A DNA stretch of 20,526 bases from an uncultured Eubacteriales bacterium. GTDB lineage: Bacteria > Bacillota > Clostridia > Christensenellales > Aristaeellaceae. A program made the translations under genes and the position numbers. The notes under the pieces are model-generated. The model saw only the letters and a program-made list of their open reading frames with translations, had not been told where the DNA came from and searched no databases. Shown piece by piece: positions 8,040 through 15,797 of this stretch (its first letter is position 1; every line of letters begins with the position of its first letter). The stretch is taken from contig CADBNX010000236.1 of assembly GCA_902796115.1 (NCBI GenBank), forward strand, positions 1 through 20,526. Reading direction: 5' to 3'.

Positions 8040-9755
8040 TTACATTCTTTCGGGCGCTTCGATCCCGATCAGCCAGAGCCCGGTCCTGATGACATCCGCG
8101 ACGGCTTTCGTCAGTTCCGTGCGGGCGAGGGAGGAAGCGGTATCCTGATCGAGGATCCGGTGTTCATAATAGAACTTATTATAAGCTTTCGCAAGATCCG
8201 TCACGGCGCGTGTGATCATGGACGGTTCGTATTTATCCGCCGCCTCGCGGACGGTATCCGGGAAGCGGGAAAGGATGCGGAGAACGGCCTGCGCCTCGTC
8301 GTTGGCCAGGGCGTTATAATCAGGCGCGGCTGCATTGACCGGAGCTGCTTTCCTGAGCAGGGAAGAGCAGCGAGCGTAGGTATACTGCACGTAAGGACCG
8401 GTATCACCGTCAAAATTCAGCGCACGCTCCCACCAGAAATCGATATCCTTGATGCGTCCGTTCTGCAGCGCGGAATAAACGACGGCGCCGATTCCGACCT
8501 GACGGGCTACCTTCTCCGGATTGTCAAGATTCGGGCTTTTTTCCCGAATGATGTTCAGGGCTTTTTCCTGCGCGCGCTGCAGCACTTCTTCCAGATAGAC
8601 CACGTGCCCTTCGCGGGTGGAAAGGGTTTTGCCTTCATAGGATACCATACCGAACGCCACGTGATGAAGCTGATCCTTCGCCCAGGGATAACCCATCAGT
8701 TCCAGTACTTTGAACCACTGACGGAAATGAAGCTGCTGCTGGTACGCGACGATATACAGACACTGGTCGAAATGATAGGTATCCTTCCTGTACAAAGCCG
8801 CGGCGATATCCCTTGTCGCATACAGCGTTGCACCGTCGGATTTCAGAATCAGGCAGGGAGGCATTTTCCAGGGTTCCAGGTCAACGATCATGGCGCCGTC
8901 CGATTCCCGAAGCAGCTGCTTTTGCTTCAGCTCGTCAATTACGCGGCCCATTTTATCGTTGTAAAAGCTTTCGCCGGCATAACTGTCAAAATGCACGTCC
9001 AGCAGTTCATAAACCTTCTGCGCGTCCCGGAGGGTCATCTCCTTGAACCAATTGAAAATTTTCAGTGCTTCCGGATCGCCGTCCTCGATTTTTTTGAACC
9101 AGGCGCGGCCTTCCTCTTCCAGAGACGGACATTTTTCCGCTTCCTCATGAAAACGGACATAGAGCGAGGTAAGCGCGTTGACCCCGCCTTCTTCGACCAT
9201 TTTCTCATTGCCCCAGTGCTTGTAGGCGGCAATCATCTTGCCGAACTGCGTGCCCCAGTCGCCCAGATGGTTGATTCCCACTGCGTTCCACCCCAGAAAG
9301 CGGTAGATCCGCATCAGGCTGTTGCCGAGCACGGTAGTGGAAAGATGCCCGATATGGAACCTTTTGGCAATATTGATGGAGGAGTAATCCATACATACGG
9401 TTTTGCCTTTTCCTTCCGAGGAGGAGCCCCAGCTGCCGGGGGACGCGAGTACGCTTTCAAGGGTTGAACGCGCAAAATTGGATTTGTTGAAGGAAAAATT
9501 CAGGTATCCGCCGATGCAGGACACATCGGCGGTTTCCGGTTCATGAATGGTTTGAGCGAGCAGCTGCGCGATGGCCTGCGGTGATTTTCGCAGGTTTTTT
9601 GACAGCCTGAAACAGGGAAATGCCAGATCCCCCATGTTGGGATCGGGAGGGGTTTCCAGCATGGAAGAGAGATTGTCCGGTAAATCAGACGCTTCAGGGA
9701 AGGCGGTTTCGATGCCGGTTTTAAGCATTCTGCCGATTTCGGTGCGCATGTTCAT
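8040..9755 (-). CDS. argS: Arginyl-tRNA synthetase ArgS
   Basis: Class I arginyl-tRNA synthetase, charging tRNA-Arg (EC 6.1.1.19). From the chosen start it has 571 residues. An N-terminal Add1-like tRNA-recognition region is followed by the catalytic core with HIGH at about 134-137, GINHLGDWGTQFGK, the KMSKS-equivalent GKTLSTREG at about 375-383, and the DALR anticodon-binding domain ending in the typical IEAPERM. The KMSK lysine is absent, as in many ArgRS, but the upstream compensating lysine (NIAK before HIGH) is present; the usual Pro after it is Arg here. I chose ATG 9755 because GAGG lies 9 bp upstream; ATG 9761 and 9749 are alternatives. A longer frame from a GTG at 9794 would start at the predicted transcription start and is unlikely. 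It is the first gene of the minus-strand block. Confidence 0.95.
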   Translation of the reverse strand: MNMRTEIGRMLKTGIETAFPEASDLPDNLSSMLETPPDPNMGDLAFPCFRLSKNLRKSPQAIAQLLAQTIHEPETADVSCIGGYLNFSFNKSNFARSTLESVLASPGSWGSSSEGKGKTVCMDYSSINIAKRFHIGHLSTTVLGNSLMRIYRFLGWNAVGINHLGDWGTQFGKMIAAYKHWGNEKMVEEGGVNALTSLYVRFHEEAEKCPSLEEEGRAWFKKIEDGDPEALKIFNWFKEMTLRDAQKVYELLDVHFDSYAGESFYNDKMGRVIDELKQKQLLRESDGAMIVDLEPWKMPPCLILKSDGATLYATRDIAAALYRKDTYHFDQCLYIVAYQQQLHFRQWFKVLELMGYPWAKDQLHHVAFGMVSYEGKTLSTREGHVVYLEEVLQRAQEKALNIIREKSPNLDNPEKVARQVGIGAVVYSALQNGRIKDIDFWWERALNFDGDTGPYVQYTYARCSSLLRKAAPVNAAAPDYNALANDEAQAVLRILSRFPDTVREAADKYEPSMITRAVTDLAKAYNKFYYEHRILDQDTASSLARTELTKAVADVIRTGLWLIGIEAPERM

Positions 9756-9800
9756 GATCATCAGCCTCAATTCGCCAAGAATAAATAGGAACACAAATAT

Positions 9801-9829
9801 ATAATACCATGAAAATGCCGTAAAGGCAA
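9801..9829 (-). promoter_or_regulatory. Predicted SigA-type promoter for argS and the minus-strand operon
   Basis: Reading the minus strand, TTGCCT (9829-9824) and TATTAT (9806-9801) are separated by 17 bp. This is close to the TTGACA/TATAAT consensus. A transcription start near 9794 would give a leader of about 39 bases before the argS ATG, too short for a T-box. No equally good gap exists between the eight downstream minus-strand genes, so this may drive all of them. Confidence 0.75.
9816..9828. promoter_or_regulatory. Small dyad overlapping the argS -35 box
   Basis: TGCC at 9816-9819 and GGCA at 9825-9828 form a 4-bp inverted repeat around GTAAA, covering most of the argS -35 box. It could be an operator half-site pair, but a four-base dyad is short enough to arise by chance. 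No regulator is identified. Confidence 0.2.
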
Positions 9830-9841
9830 ATGAAACTCAAG

Positions 9842-9870
9842 TTGCAGGAAAACGGAAATAATGGTATGAT
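9842..9870 (+). promoter_or_regulatory. Predicted SigA-type promoter for parE-parC
   Basis: TTGCAG at 9842-9847 and TATGAT at 9865-9870 are separated by exactly 17 bp on the plus strand. Expected transcription start is near 9877, giving a leader of about 48 bases before the parE ATG. Its -35 box is 12 bp from the -35 box of the divergent argS promoter, so the two polymerases bind back to back. Confidence 0.75.
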
Positions 9871-9878
9871 TAAGATGA

Positions 9879-9902
9879 TGCCTGTACAGTTGGCGGCAGG
9901 CA
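9879..9902 (+). repeat. Inverted repeat at the predicted 5' end of the parE transcript
   Basis: TGCCTG (9879-9884) and CAGGCA (9897-9902) are perfect 6-bp complements separated by 12 bases. They fall right at the predicted transcript start, so the parE mRNA could begin with a small hairpin, just upstream of the GAGG ribosome site at 9911. It may protect the 5' end or serve as a DNA operator; either is inference. It is not followed by a T-run strong enough for a terminator. Confidence 0.35.
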
Positions 9903-9924
9903 ATTTTGATGAGGCAGGTTGGAT

Positions 9925-11895
9925 ATGGCACAGGTTTATAACGCGGGCAGTATCAAAGTGCTGGAAGGATTGGACGCGGTCAGGATGCGTCCGGGCATGT
10001 ATATCGGATCGACCGGCTCCAGAGGGCTTCACCATCTGTTGTGGGAGATCGTGGATAACGCGATCGATGAAGCCATGGGCGGATACGCGACCGAGGTATC
10101 CGTTACGCTGCATAAAGACGGCTCCGCCTCCGTGTGGGATAACGGAAGGGGAGTGCCGGTGGACGCGCACCCCGAACTGGGCATTCCCGGTGTTCAGGTG
10201 ATTTTTACAAGGCTTCACGCAGGCGGAAAATTCGGCAATGAGAACTATGCGTATTCAGGCGGACTGCACGGCGTCGGAGCCAGCGTCGTCAACGCACTTT
10301 CAAGATGGCTGACGGTGGATGCGTTCATCAACTGGACCCATTATTCGATGCGGTTTGAGAGTATTGAGGACGCGGATCACAAAATCCTTTCGGGCCATCC
10401 GGTCACGCCCCTGCAGAAACTGGGAAACACCCGGAAAAGGGGAACCCTGGTGCGTTTTCTTCCGGATGACCGGGTGTTCGAAGAAACATCGTTCAATCAT
10501 GACACGGTGCGGAACCGTCTTCGGGAACTTGCGTATCTGAATAAAAACGTCAGGATCATATTCACGGACGAACGCCTGCAGGACGCGTCTGCGCGCCAGG
10601 AGGAATTCTGCTATACAGGAGGAATCGCGGATTATGTCCGTCACATGAATCGGGACAAAACCCCGATTCACGACAGACTGATCGCTTTTGAGGGTCGGAA
10701 GGACGACGTCCTTTTCAGCTGTGCCGTACAATATACGGACGGATACAGCGAATCTGTCTTTTCATTTGTCAATAATATTCCGACGCCCGAAGGCGGGACC
10801 CATGAAGCCGGATTCCGCTCCGCATGGACACGTGCTTTCAATGATTACGCAAGGAAGATCGGCGTACTGAAGGAAAAAGACAACAACCTGTCCGGAGAGG
10901 ATTTCAGGGAAGGCATTACGGCAATCATCTGCGTAATGGTGAAGAACCCGCAGTTTGAGGGACAGACCAAAGGACGTCTGGGAAACACGGAAGTCCGTCC
11001 CGCCGTGGAGAGCATCGTAAGCAGCCAGATGACGCTGTACCTTGAAGACCTGAAAAACCAGGAAATTGCGCAGAAAATCGTGGAGAAAGCGGTCAAAGCC
11101 GCGAGGGTGCGCGAAGCAACCAGAAAAGCAAGGGATGTCGCGCGCGTAAAGAACGAACTGGAAGCGGCTCCGCTTGTCGGAAAACTCTCCGCCTGCACGG
11201 GCAGGAAGGCATCCGAAAACGAGCTGTTCATTGTGGAAGGCGATTCCGCGGGAGGCAGTGCGAAGCAGGGACGTGACCGCCATTTTCAGGCCATTCTCCC
11301 GCTTCGCGGAAAACCGCTGAATGCCGAGAAAAAAAGACTGGATCAGGTTCTCTCCAATGAAGAATTCCGGTCCATCATTACCGCGCTCGGAACCGGGATC
11401 GAAGCGGAATTCGATTTGTCTCTGCTCAAGTATCACAAAGTGATCATCCTGGCGGATGCCGATCAGGACGGAGCGCATATCCGCGCGATCCTGCTGACAT
11501 TCTTTTACCGTTATATGCGGGAACTCGTATCCGACGGCCATGTTTTTATCGGCATGCCGCCGCTGTACGCGGTCAAGCGCCAGAACGGGATCGAATACGC
11601 GTATGATGACAAGGAACTGAAAAAAATCACCGCAAGATCGCGCGGCGGATATACGATTCAGCGCTACAAAGGACTGGGCGAGATGAACCCGGAACAGCTG
11701 TGGGAAACGACCATGGATCCGAAAAAAAGGAAACTGATGCAGGTGACCATTGAGGATGCTGTGCAGGAGGACAACCTGATCACCATACTGATGGGGGATA
11801 AAGTAGAACCCCGCAGGGAGTACATCACACAGCACGCGGAATTCAATAAAGCGGATCATTTTGAGGGTCAGCAGGGTGCGTTCAAGCCAGAATGA
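9925..11895 (+). CDS. parE: DNA topoisomerase IV subunit B (ParE), GyrB/ParE family
   Basis: ATPase subunit of a type IIA topoisomerase; with ParC it would decatenate replicated chromosomes. The 656-residue protein shows the GHKL ATPase (EIVDNAIDEA near 41-50, DNGRGVP near 72-78, GGLHGVGASVVNAL near 112-125), a transducer domain, and the TOPRIM domain with EGDSAGGSAKQGRDR at about 438-452 and DADQDGAH at about 511-518, ending with YKGLGEM. I chose ATG 9925, 10 bp after GAGG; a TTG at 9919 is in frame but only 4 bp from that site. I call it topoisomerase IV rather than gyrase because the partner subunit lacks a recognisable GyrA box, PLRGKPLNAEK resembles clostridial ParE as I recall it, and no dnaA, dnaN or recF is adjacent. 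GyrB remains possible. Confidence 0.85.
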   Translation: MAQVYNAGSIKVLEGLDAVRMRPGMYIGSTGSRGLHHLLWEIVDNAIDEAMGGYATEVSVTLHKDGSASVWDNGRGVPVDAHPELGIPGVQVIFTRLHAGGKFGNENYAYSGGLHGVGASVVNALSRWLTVDAFINWTHYSMRFESIEDADHKILSGHPVTPLQKLGNTRKRGTLVRFLPDDRVFEETSFNHDTVRNRLRELAYLNKNVRIIFTDERLQDASARQEEFCYTGGIADYVRHMNRDKTPIHDRLIAFEGRKDDVLFSCAVQYTDGYSESVFSFVNNIPTPEGGTHEAGFRSAWTRAFNDYARKIGVLKEKDNNLSGEDFREGITAIICVMVKNPQFEGQTKGRLGNTEVRPAVESIVSSQMTLYLEDLKNQEIAQKIVEKAVKAARVREATRKARDVARVKNELEAAPLVGKLSACTGRKASENELFIVEGDSAGGSAKQGRDRHFQAILPLRGKPLNAEKKRLDQVLSNEEFRSIITALGTGIEAEFDLSLLKYHKVIILADADQDGAHIRAILLTFFYRYMRELVSDGHVFIGMPPLYAVKRQNGIEYAYDDKELKKITARSRGGYTIQRYKGLGEMNPEQLWETTMDPKKRKLMQVTIEDAVQEDNLITILMGDKVEPRREYITQHAEFNKADHFEGQQGAFKPE

Positions 11896-11927
11896 ACGCG
11901 AAGAAAAGAAATCAGTAAGGAGCAATT

Positions 11928-14366
11928 ATGGCCAAAGGAAATGCGCCGGTGCTGCCCGCACCGGATATCATACAGGTACCGCTTGAGGATGTAATGCATC
12001 AGAGCATGATGCCTTACGCGGAATACGTGATCCTTGAGCGCGCGATCCCGCGGGTGGAAGACGGACTGAAGCCCGTTCAGCGAAGGATCCTTTTTACCAT
12101 GCAGGAACTGGGGCTGTCTCCGGACAAGCCGCACAGAAAATGCGCGCGTATAGTGGGAGACTGTCTGGGCAAATACCATCCCCACGGGGATACCTCGGTT
12201 TATGACGCCCTGACCAGAATGGCACAGCCGTATTCCATGCGCGGTGTCCTGGTTGACGGACACGGGAATTTCGGTTCCATTGACGGAGACAGTCCCGCAG
12301 CGATGCGCTATACGGAGGCAAGGATGGCGCCGCTGGCACTGGAAATGCTTCGGGACATCGACAAAGACACGGTGCCTTTCCGGCTGAATTTTGACGATAC
12401 GTTAAAAGAACCGGATCTGCTTCCGAGCCGTTTTCCCAATATCCTGGTGAACGGGGCGAGCGGGATCGCGGTAGGACTTGCGACAAACATTCCTCCTCAC
12501 AATCTGCGCGAGACCGTCGAAGCTGTGTGCCTGCAGATGGACAAACCGGACGTTCCGCTCTCCGAACTGATGAAGGTGCTGCCGGCACCGGATTTCCCGA
12601 CGGGCGGAATCCTGCTGGATACCGATGAAATCCGCCAGGCTTATGAAACGGGCCGCGGAAAACTGACGCTGCGGGCAAAAGTACACATCGAGAGCGGCAG
12701 CGCCGGCCGAAGTCTCCTTTGTATTACGGAGATTCCGTACGGTCTTTCAAAATCACAGATGCTCGAAAAGATCCTGAAACTTTCCGAGGAAAAGAAAGCG
12801 CAGCTTTCCTGTATTCATGATATCAGGGACGAATCGGACAGGACGGGCATGCGCGCCGTGATCGAACTGAAAAAAGACGCGGATCCGGCGAAAGTACTGA
12901 AGTATCTGTACAAATACAGCGATCTGCAGGTAACATTCGGGGTCAATCTTGTTGCCGTAGCGGAAGGCAAACCCGTGCAGATGGGTCTGAAGACCGTACT
13001 TGATTACTATATCCGGTACCAGAAAACGGTCGTGAGACGCAGAACCGAATATGAGCTTGCACAGGCTAAGGCCCGCGCCCATATCCTGGAGGCGCTGATC
13101 GTTGCGGTGGATAATCTGGACGAAGTGATCGCGCTGATCCGTTCGAGCAGGAACGGAAAGGAAGCGAGGGAAAAACTGATCTCCCGTTTCGGCTTTGACG
13201 AAGCGCAGGCACAGGCCATTCTGGATCTGCGTCTGCAGCGCCTGACAGGGCTGGAAATCGAAACCCTTCGCAGGGAGTATCAGGAGATCCTGAAGCTGAT
13301 TGCAAACCTTGAATCCATTCTGGCAAGCGAAAAAAAGCTGATGTCGCTGATTAAAAAGGAAATGCGGGAGATTGCGGAAAAATACGGCGACGAACGCAGA
13401 ACGCAGATCGTCGGCGAGACGGAAAAACCCGAAGAGGAGGATATCGAAGAGTCCCCTGCGGCAGAGGATGCGGTCGTCGTTCTGACGCGTTCCGGACTGC
13501 TGCGCCGTTATGCGCCGAGAACTTATGAGAAGCTCGACCTGCCGGAAAACGAAGGTGAATTCCGCAGGTGGGAATTCCGGACACGGACGGATCACACGCT
13601 CTGTCTGTTTACGGATCTGGGAAATTGCTTCCGGCTGAGTGTGGCTTCGCTCAATGAGATCACACGTCCGAAAGAGCGCGGTGTATCCCTGTCCGGTGTG
13701 CTGAACGGGCTGCAGCATGAAGAGAAGTGTGTAGGAATACTCGACTTTGCGCCCGGTGAAGCAGCCGGAATGCGCGATCTGTGCTTCGTGACGGAACGCG
13801 GCATGATCAAACGCAGCGCTGCGTCCGAATACGATCTGCGCAGAGGCAGATTTGCAGCCTGCACGCTGAAGGATCAGGACAGGCTGCTGTGCGTATTTCA
13901 GGCCGATACCGAAGATGAGGTGCTGCTGGTTTCACGAAAAGGCATGTCGATTCGTTTCTCAGCCGAAGAAGTGCCGGAAACGGGAAGAGTCAGCGCCGGT
14001 GTAAAAGGGATTCGGCTGGATGAGAATGATACGGTGATTTCGGGCGGTGTGTTCGATAACGCGAATCAGCTCATCCTGATGACGGACCGCGGATGGGGCA
14101 AGCGTCTGATGGGTGCGCTGATCGACCGCCAGGCAAGAGCCGGAAAAGGAGCCAAATGCATCGCTCTGGCAAAGGACGGAAGCACCGGAAGCAAGCTGGT
14201 GTCAGCATTAACGGTAAACGGGTTCCGTGGGATGACAGTGGTACAGCACGGAGGGAGTCTGACTCCCGTTACAACGGAGGAGTTCCCTGTCTCCGGCGCA
14301 TCCGACCGCGGAAAGCCGATTGTGGTGGCTGTGCTGGACGATGTTGTCGAAGACGTGATCATCTGA
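11928..14366 (+). CDS. parC: DNA topoisomerase IV subunit A (ParC), GyrA/ParC family
   Basis: DNA-cleaving subunit of the type IIA topoisomerase, 812 residues. The winged-helix core has VEDGLKPVQRRIL, the quinolone-determining stretch KYHPHGDTSVYDALTRMAQ (about 82-100) and the catalytic tyrosine Tyr128 in AAMRYTEARM. A tower and coiled-coil region follows (about 340-480), then an acidic linker (about 495-515) and a C-terminal beta-pinwheel. The GyrA box (QRRGGKG-like) that allows negative supercoiling is not seen; the equivalent position reads TRPKERGVSLSG, which favours topoisomerase IV. The Ser83 position of E. coli GyrA is Thr89 here and Asp87 is Asp93. The ATG has an AAGGAG 6 bp upstream and lies 32 bp after parE, so the two subunits are made together. 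Confidence 0.87.
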   Translation: MAKGNAPVLPAPDIIQVPLEDVMHQSMMPYAEYVILERAIPRVEDGLKPVQRRILFTMQELGLSPDKPHRKCARIVGDCLGKYHPHGDTSVYDALTRMAQPYSMRGVLVDGHGNFGSIDGDSPAAMRYTEARMAPLALEMLRDIDKDTVPFRLNFDDTLKEPDLLPSRFPNILVNGASGIAVGLATNIPPHNLRETVEAVCLQMDKPDVPLSELMKVLPAPDFPTGGILLDTDEIRQAYETGRGKLTLRAKVHIESGSAGRSLLCITEIPYGLSKSQMLEKILKLSEEKKAQLSCIHDIRDESDRTGMRAVIELKKDADPAKVLKYLYKYSDLQVTFGVNLVAVAEGKPVQMGLKTVLDYYIRYQKTVVRRRTEYELAQAKARAHILEALIVAVDNLDEVIALIRSSRNGKEAREKLISRFGFDEAQAQAILDLRLQRLTGLEIETLRREYQEILKLIANLESILASEKKLMSLIKKEMREIAEKYGDERRTQIVGETEKPEEEDIEESPAAEDAVVVLTRSGLLRRYAPRTYEKLDLPENEGEFRRWEFRTRTDHTLCLFTDLGNCFRLSVASLNEITRPKERGVSLSGVLNGLQHEEKCVGILDFAPGEAAGMRDLCFVTERGMIKRSAASEYDLRRGRFAACTLKDQDRLLCVFQADTEDEVLLVSRKGMSIRFSAEEVPETGRVSAGVKGIRLDENDTVISGGVFDNANQLILMTDRGWGKRLMGALIDRQARAGKGAKCIALAKDGSTGSKLVSALTVNGFRGMTVVQHGGSLTPVTTEEFPVSGASDRGKPIVVAVLDDVVEDVII

Positions 14367-14380
14367 CGAATGAGGGACGA

Positions 14381-14395
14381 ATGATAAGCGAATGA
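14381..14395 (+). other. Possible four-codon leader minicistron before the MATE gene
   Basis: ATG at 14381 starts a frame encoding only Met-Ile-Ser-Glu and ending in TGA at 14393-14395, whose bases overlap the ATG at 14392 as ATGA. A GAGGG lies 4 bp before the first ATG. Termination and re-initiation could set translation of the MATE gene, but so short a frame may be chance. Confidence 0.2.
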
Positions 14396-15774
14396 CAATG
14401 ATGACCGCAAGAGAAATGGATCGCCGCGTGCTGACCCTGGCCGGACCGGCAATTCTGGAGATGATCGCATCAACCCTGATCGGTTTCGTGGATACGGCAA
14501 TGATCGGATCCATGGGAGCGAACGCTACGGCTGCGATCGGTGCCATCGGGCCGTTCACATGGCTGCTTGGGGGAATGATCCAGTCTCTTGGCGTGGGCGG
14601 GACGGCGATCGTAGCGCGCAGAATCGGAGAAGGAAACCGACGGGACGCGGAGCACGCGACCGGGCAGGTGTTCATGATGACGCTGATCCTTTCTTCCTTC
14701 ATCATGATATCCGTACTGTGCTTTGCACATCTGGTGCCTGTGATCATGCAGGCAAAGGAAGTGCTCTGGAAGGACAGTACCCGGTATCTGCGCATCTATG
14801 CGCTCGGGTGGGTCCCGGGGCATATCGGCTCCGCCATGAACGGCGTCCTGCGCGGAGCGGGTGACACAAAAACTCCCATGCGTGCCGGAATCATCGCGAA
14901 CGCGTTGAATGTGATCCTGAATTTTCTGCTGATATATCCGGCACGGCAGATCGCGCTGCTCGGCTTTTCCGTGCCCATGTGGGGTGCCGGCATGGGGGTG
15001 AGCGGCGCAGCGGCGGCCTCCGCGGCGGCTACGGCAATATCCGGGTGTTATGTGATGGCGGTCATGCGGCGCGGGAGGACCCTGAAGCTGTGCTTTGCCG
15101 CACCGGGAATGCGCTTCCGTTTTGACAGGCAGGTATGCGGACGGATCTTATCCATCGGCATTCCCGCGGCAATGGAACGAGCGGCCGTGAACATAGGCCA
15201 GATGGTTTTTACGGGCATGGTTTCATCGATCGGCGTAGCGGAGATCGCCGCCCACTCTCTTGCGATTCAGGTGGAAGGGCTCGGGTATATGCCGGCATAT
15301 GGATTTGCGGTCGCGGCGCCCGCATTGACCGGGCAGTATCTCGGCGCCGGCGAAAAAAAGAACGCGGAATTTGCCGGCCGCCGATGCGCCAAACTGGGAT
15401 TGACGCTGCTGACCGCGGTGGGGATCGGAACATTTCTGTTCGCACCTTTTCTGATTTCTCTGTTCACACCCGATCCCGAGGTCCGTGCGATCGGTGCGGC
15501 GCTGATCCGCATATGCTCATTCGAACAGCCGTTCAACGCGCTGATGAGCGTATACGCGGGCGCGCTTCGCGGTGCGGGAGATACCAGAATGCCGCTGATC
15601 GGCTCCCTGATTTCCATGTGGTGCGTCCGGGTAGTGCCGGGGTATACGGCAGGAATCCTCCTGGGCGGAGGAGTATATGCGCTGTGGTGGTGCATGGTAG
15701 CGGATCTGGGATTCCGCAGTCTGTGGCTGTTTATACGGTTCAGACACGGAAAATGGCAGCTGAAGAAAGTATAA
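14392..15774 (+). CDS. MATE-family efflux transporter
   Basis: A multi-pass inner-membrane protein of 460 residues with two MatE repeats, typical of Na+- or H+-coupled multidrug and toxin extrusion carriers. The repeats each contain the same signature, GVLRGAGDTKTPM in the first half (about 153-165) and GALRGAGDTRMPL in the second (about 388-400), and about 12 hydrophobic segments can be seen, beginning with ILEMIASTLIGFVDTAMIG. Substrate cannot be predicted; drug, dye or metabolite export are all possible. Start choice is uncertain: ATG codons occur at 14392, 14398 and 14401, while the best ribosome site (GAGGG at 14372-14376) lies closer to a four-codon frame at 14381 that stops at the 14392 ATG. 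It lies 25 bp after parC and 23 bp before lepA, so it is probably cotranscribed with them. Confidence 0.9.
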   Translation: MTMMTAREMDRRVLTLAGPAILEMIASTLIGFVDTAMIGSMGANATAAIGAIGPFTWLLGGMIQSLGVGGTAIVARRIGEGNRRDAEHATGQVFMMTLILSSFIMISVLCFAHLVPVIMQAKEVLWKDSTRYLRIYALGWVPGHIGSAMNGVLRGAGDTKTPMRAGIIANALNVILNFLLIYPARQIALLGFSVPMWGAGMGVSGAAAASAAATAISGCYVMAVMRRGRTLKLCFAAPGMRFRFDRQVCGRILSIGIPAAMERAAVNIGQMVFTGMVSSIGVAEIAAHSLAIQVEGLGYMPAYGFAVAAPALTGQYLGAGEKKNAEFAGRRCAKLGLTLLTAVGIGTFLFAPFLISLFTPDPEVRAIGAALIRICSFEQPFNALMSVYAGALRGAGDTRMPLIGSLISMWCVRVVPGYTAGILLGGGVYALWWCMVADLGFRSLWLFIRFRHGKWQLKKV

Positions 15775-15797
15775 GGATACGGTTACTGGAGGTTCAG

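Noticed and set aside
8010..9467. A 485-codon open frame on the plus strand opposite argS
   Set aside because: It is fully antisense to a motif-rich argS, has no recognisable domain and low-complexity composition typical of a reverse-frame shadow in moderately GC-rich DNA.
9756..9794. GTG start at 9794 for argS, adding 13 residues
   Set aside because: It falls at the predicted transcription start with no ribosome site, and the added residues are not typical of ArgS.
9756..9800. T-box or other amino-acid-sensing leader before argS
   Set aside because: Only about 39 bases separate the predicted transcript start from the ATG, far too short for a T-box, and no terminator hairpin is present.
10120..10150. 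Gyrase genes gyrB-gyrA as the identity of the topoisomerase pair
   Set aside because: No GyrA box is visible in the A subunit and none of the usual origin-region neighbours are present; kept as an alternative rather than the main call.
10762..11925. A 387-codon open frame on the minus strand opposite parE
   Set aside because: Antisense to the TOPRIM region of parE; the sequence shows no domain and the real gene explains the open frame.
15135..15797. Upstream extension of the lepA frame
   Set aside because: It overlaps the MATE gene in another frame, its translation is Arg/Gly-rich and unlike LepA, and a strong ribosome site sits at 15788 before the ATG at 15798.
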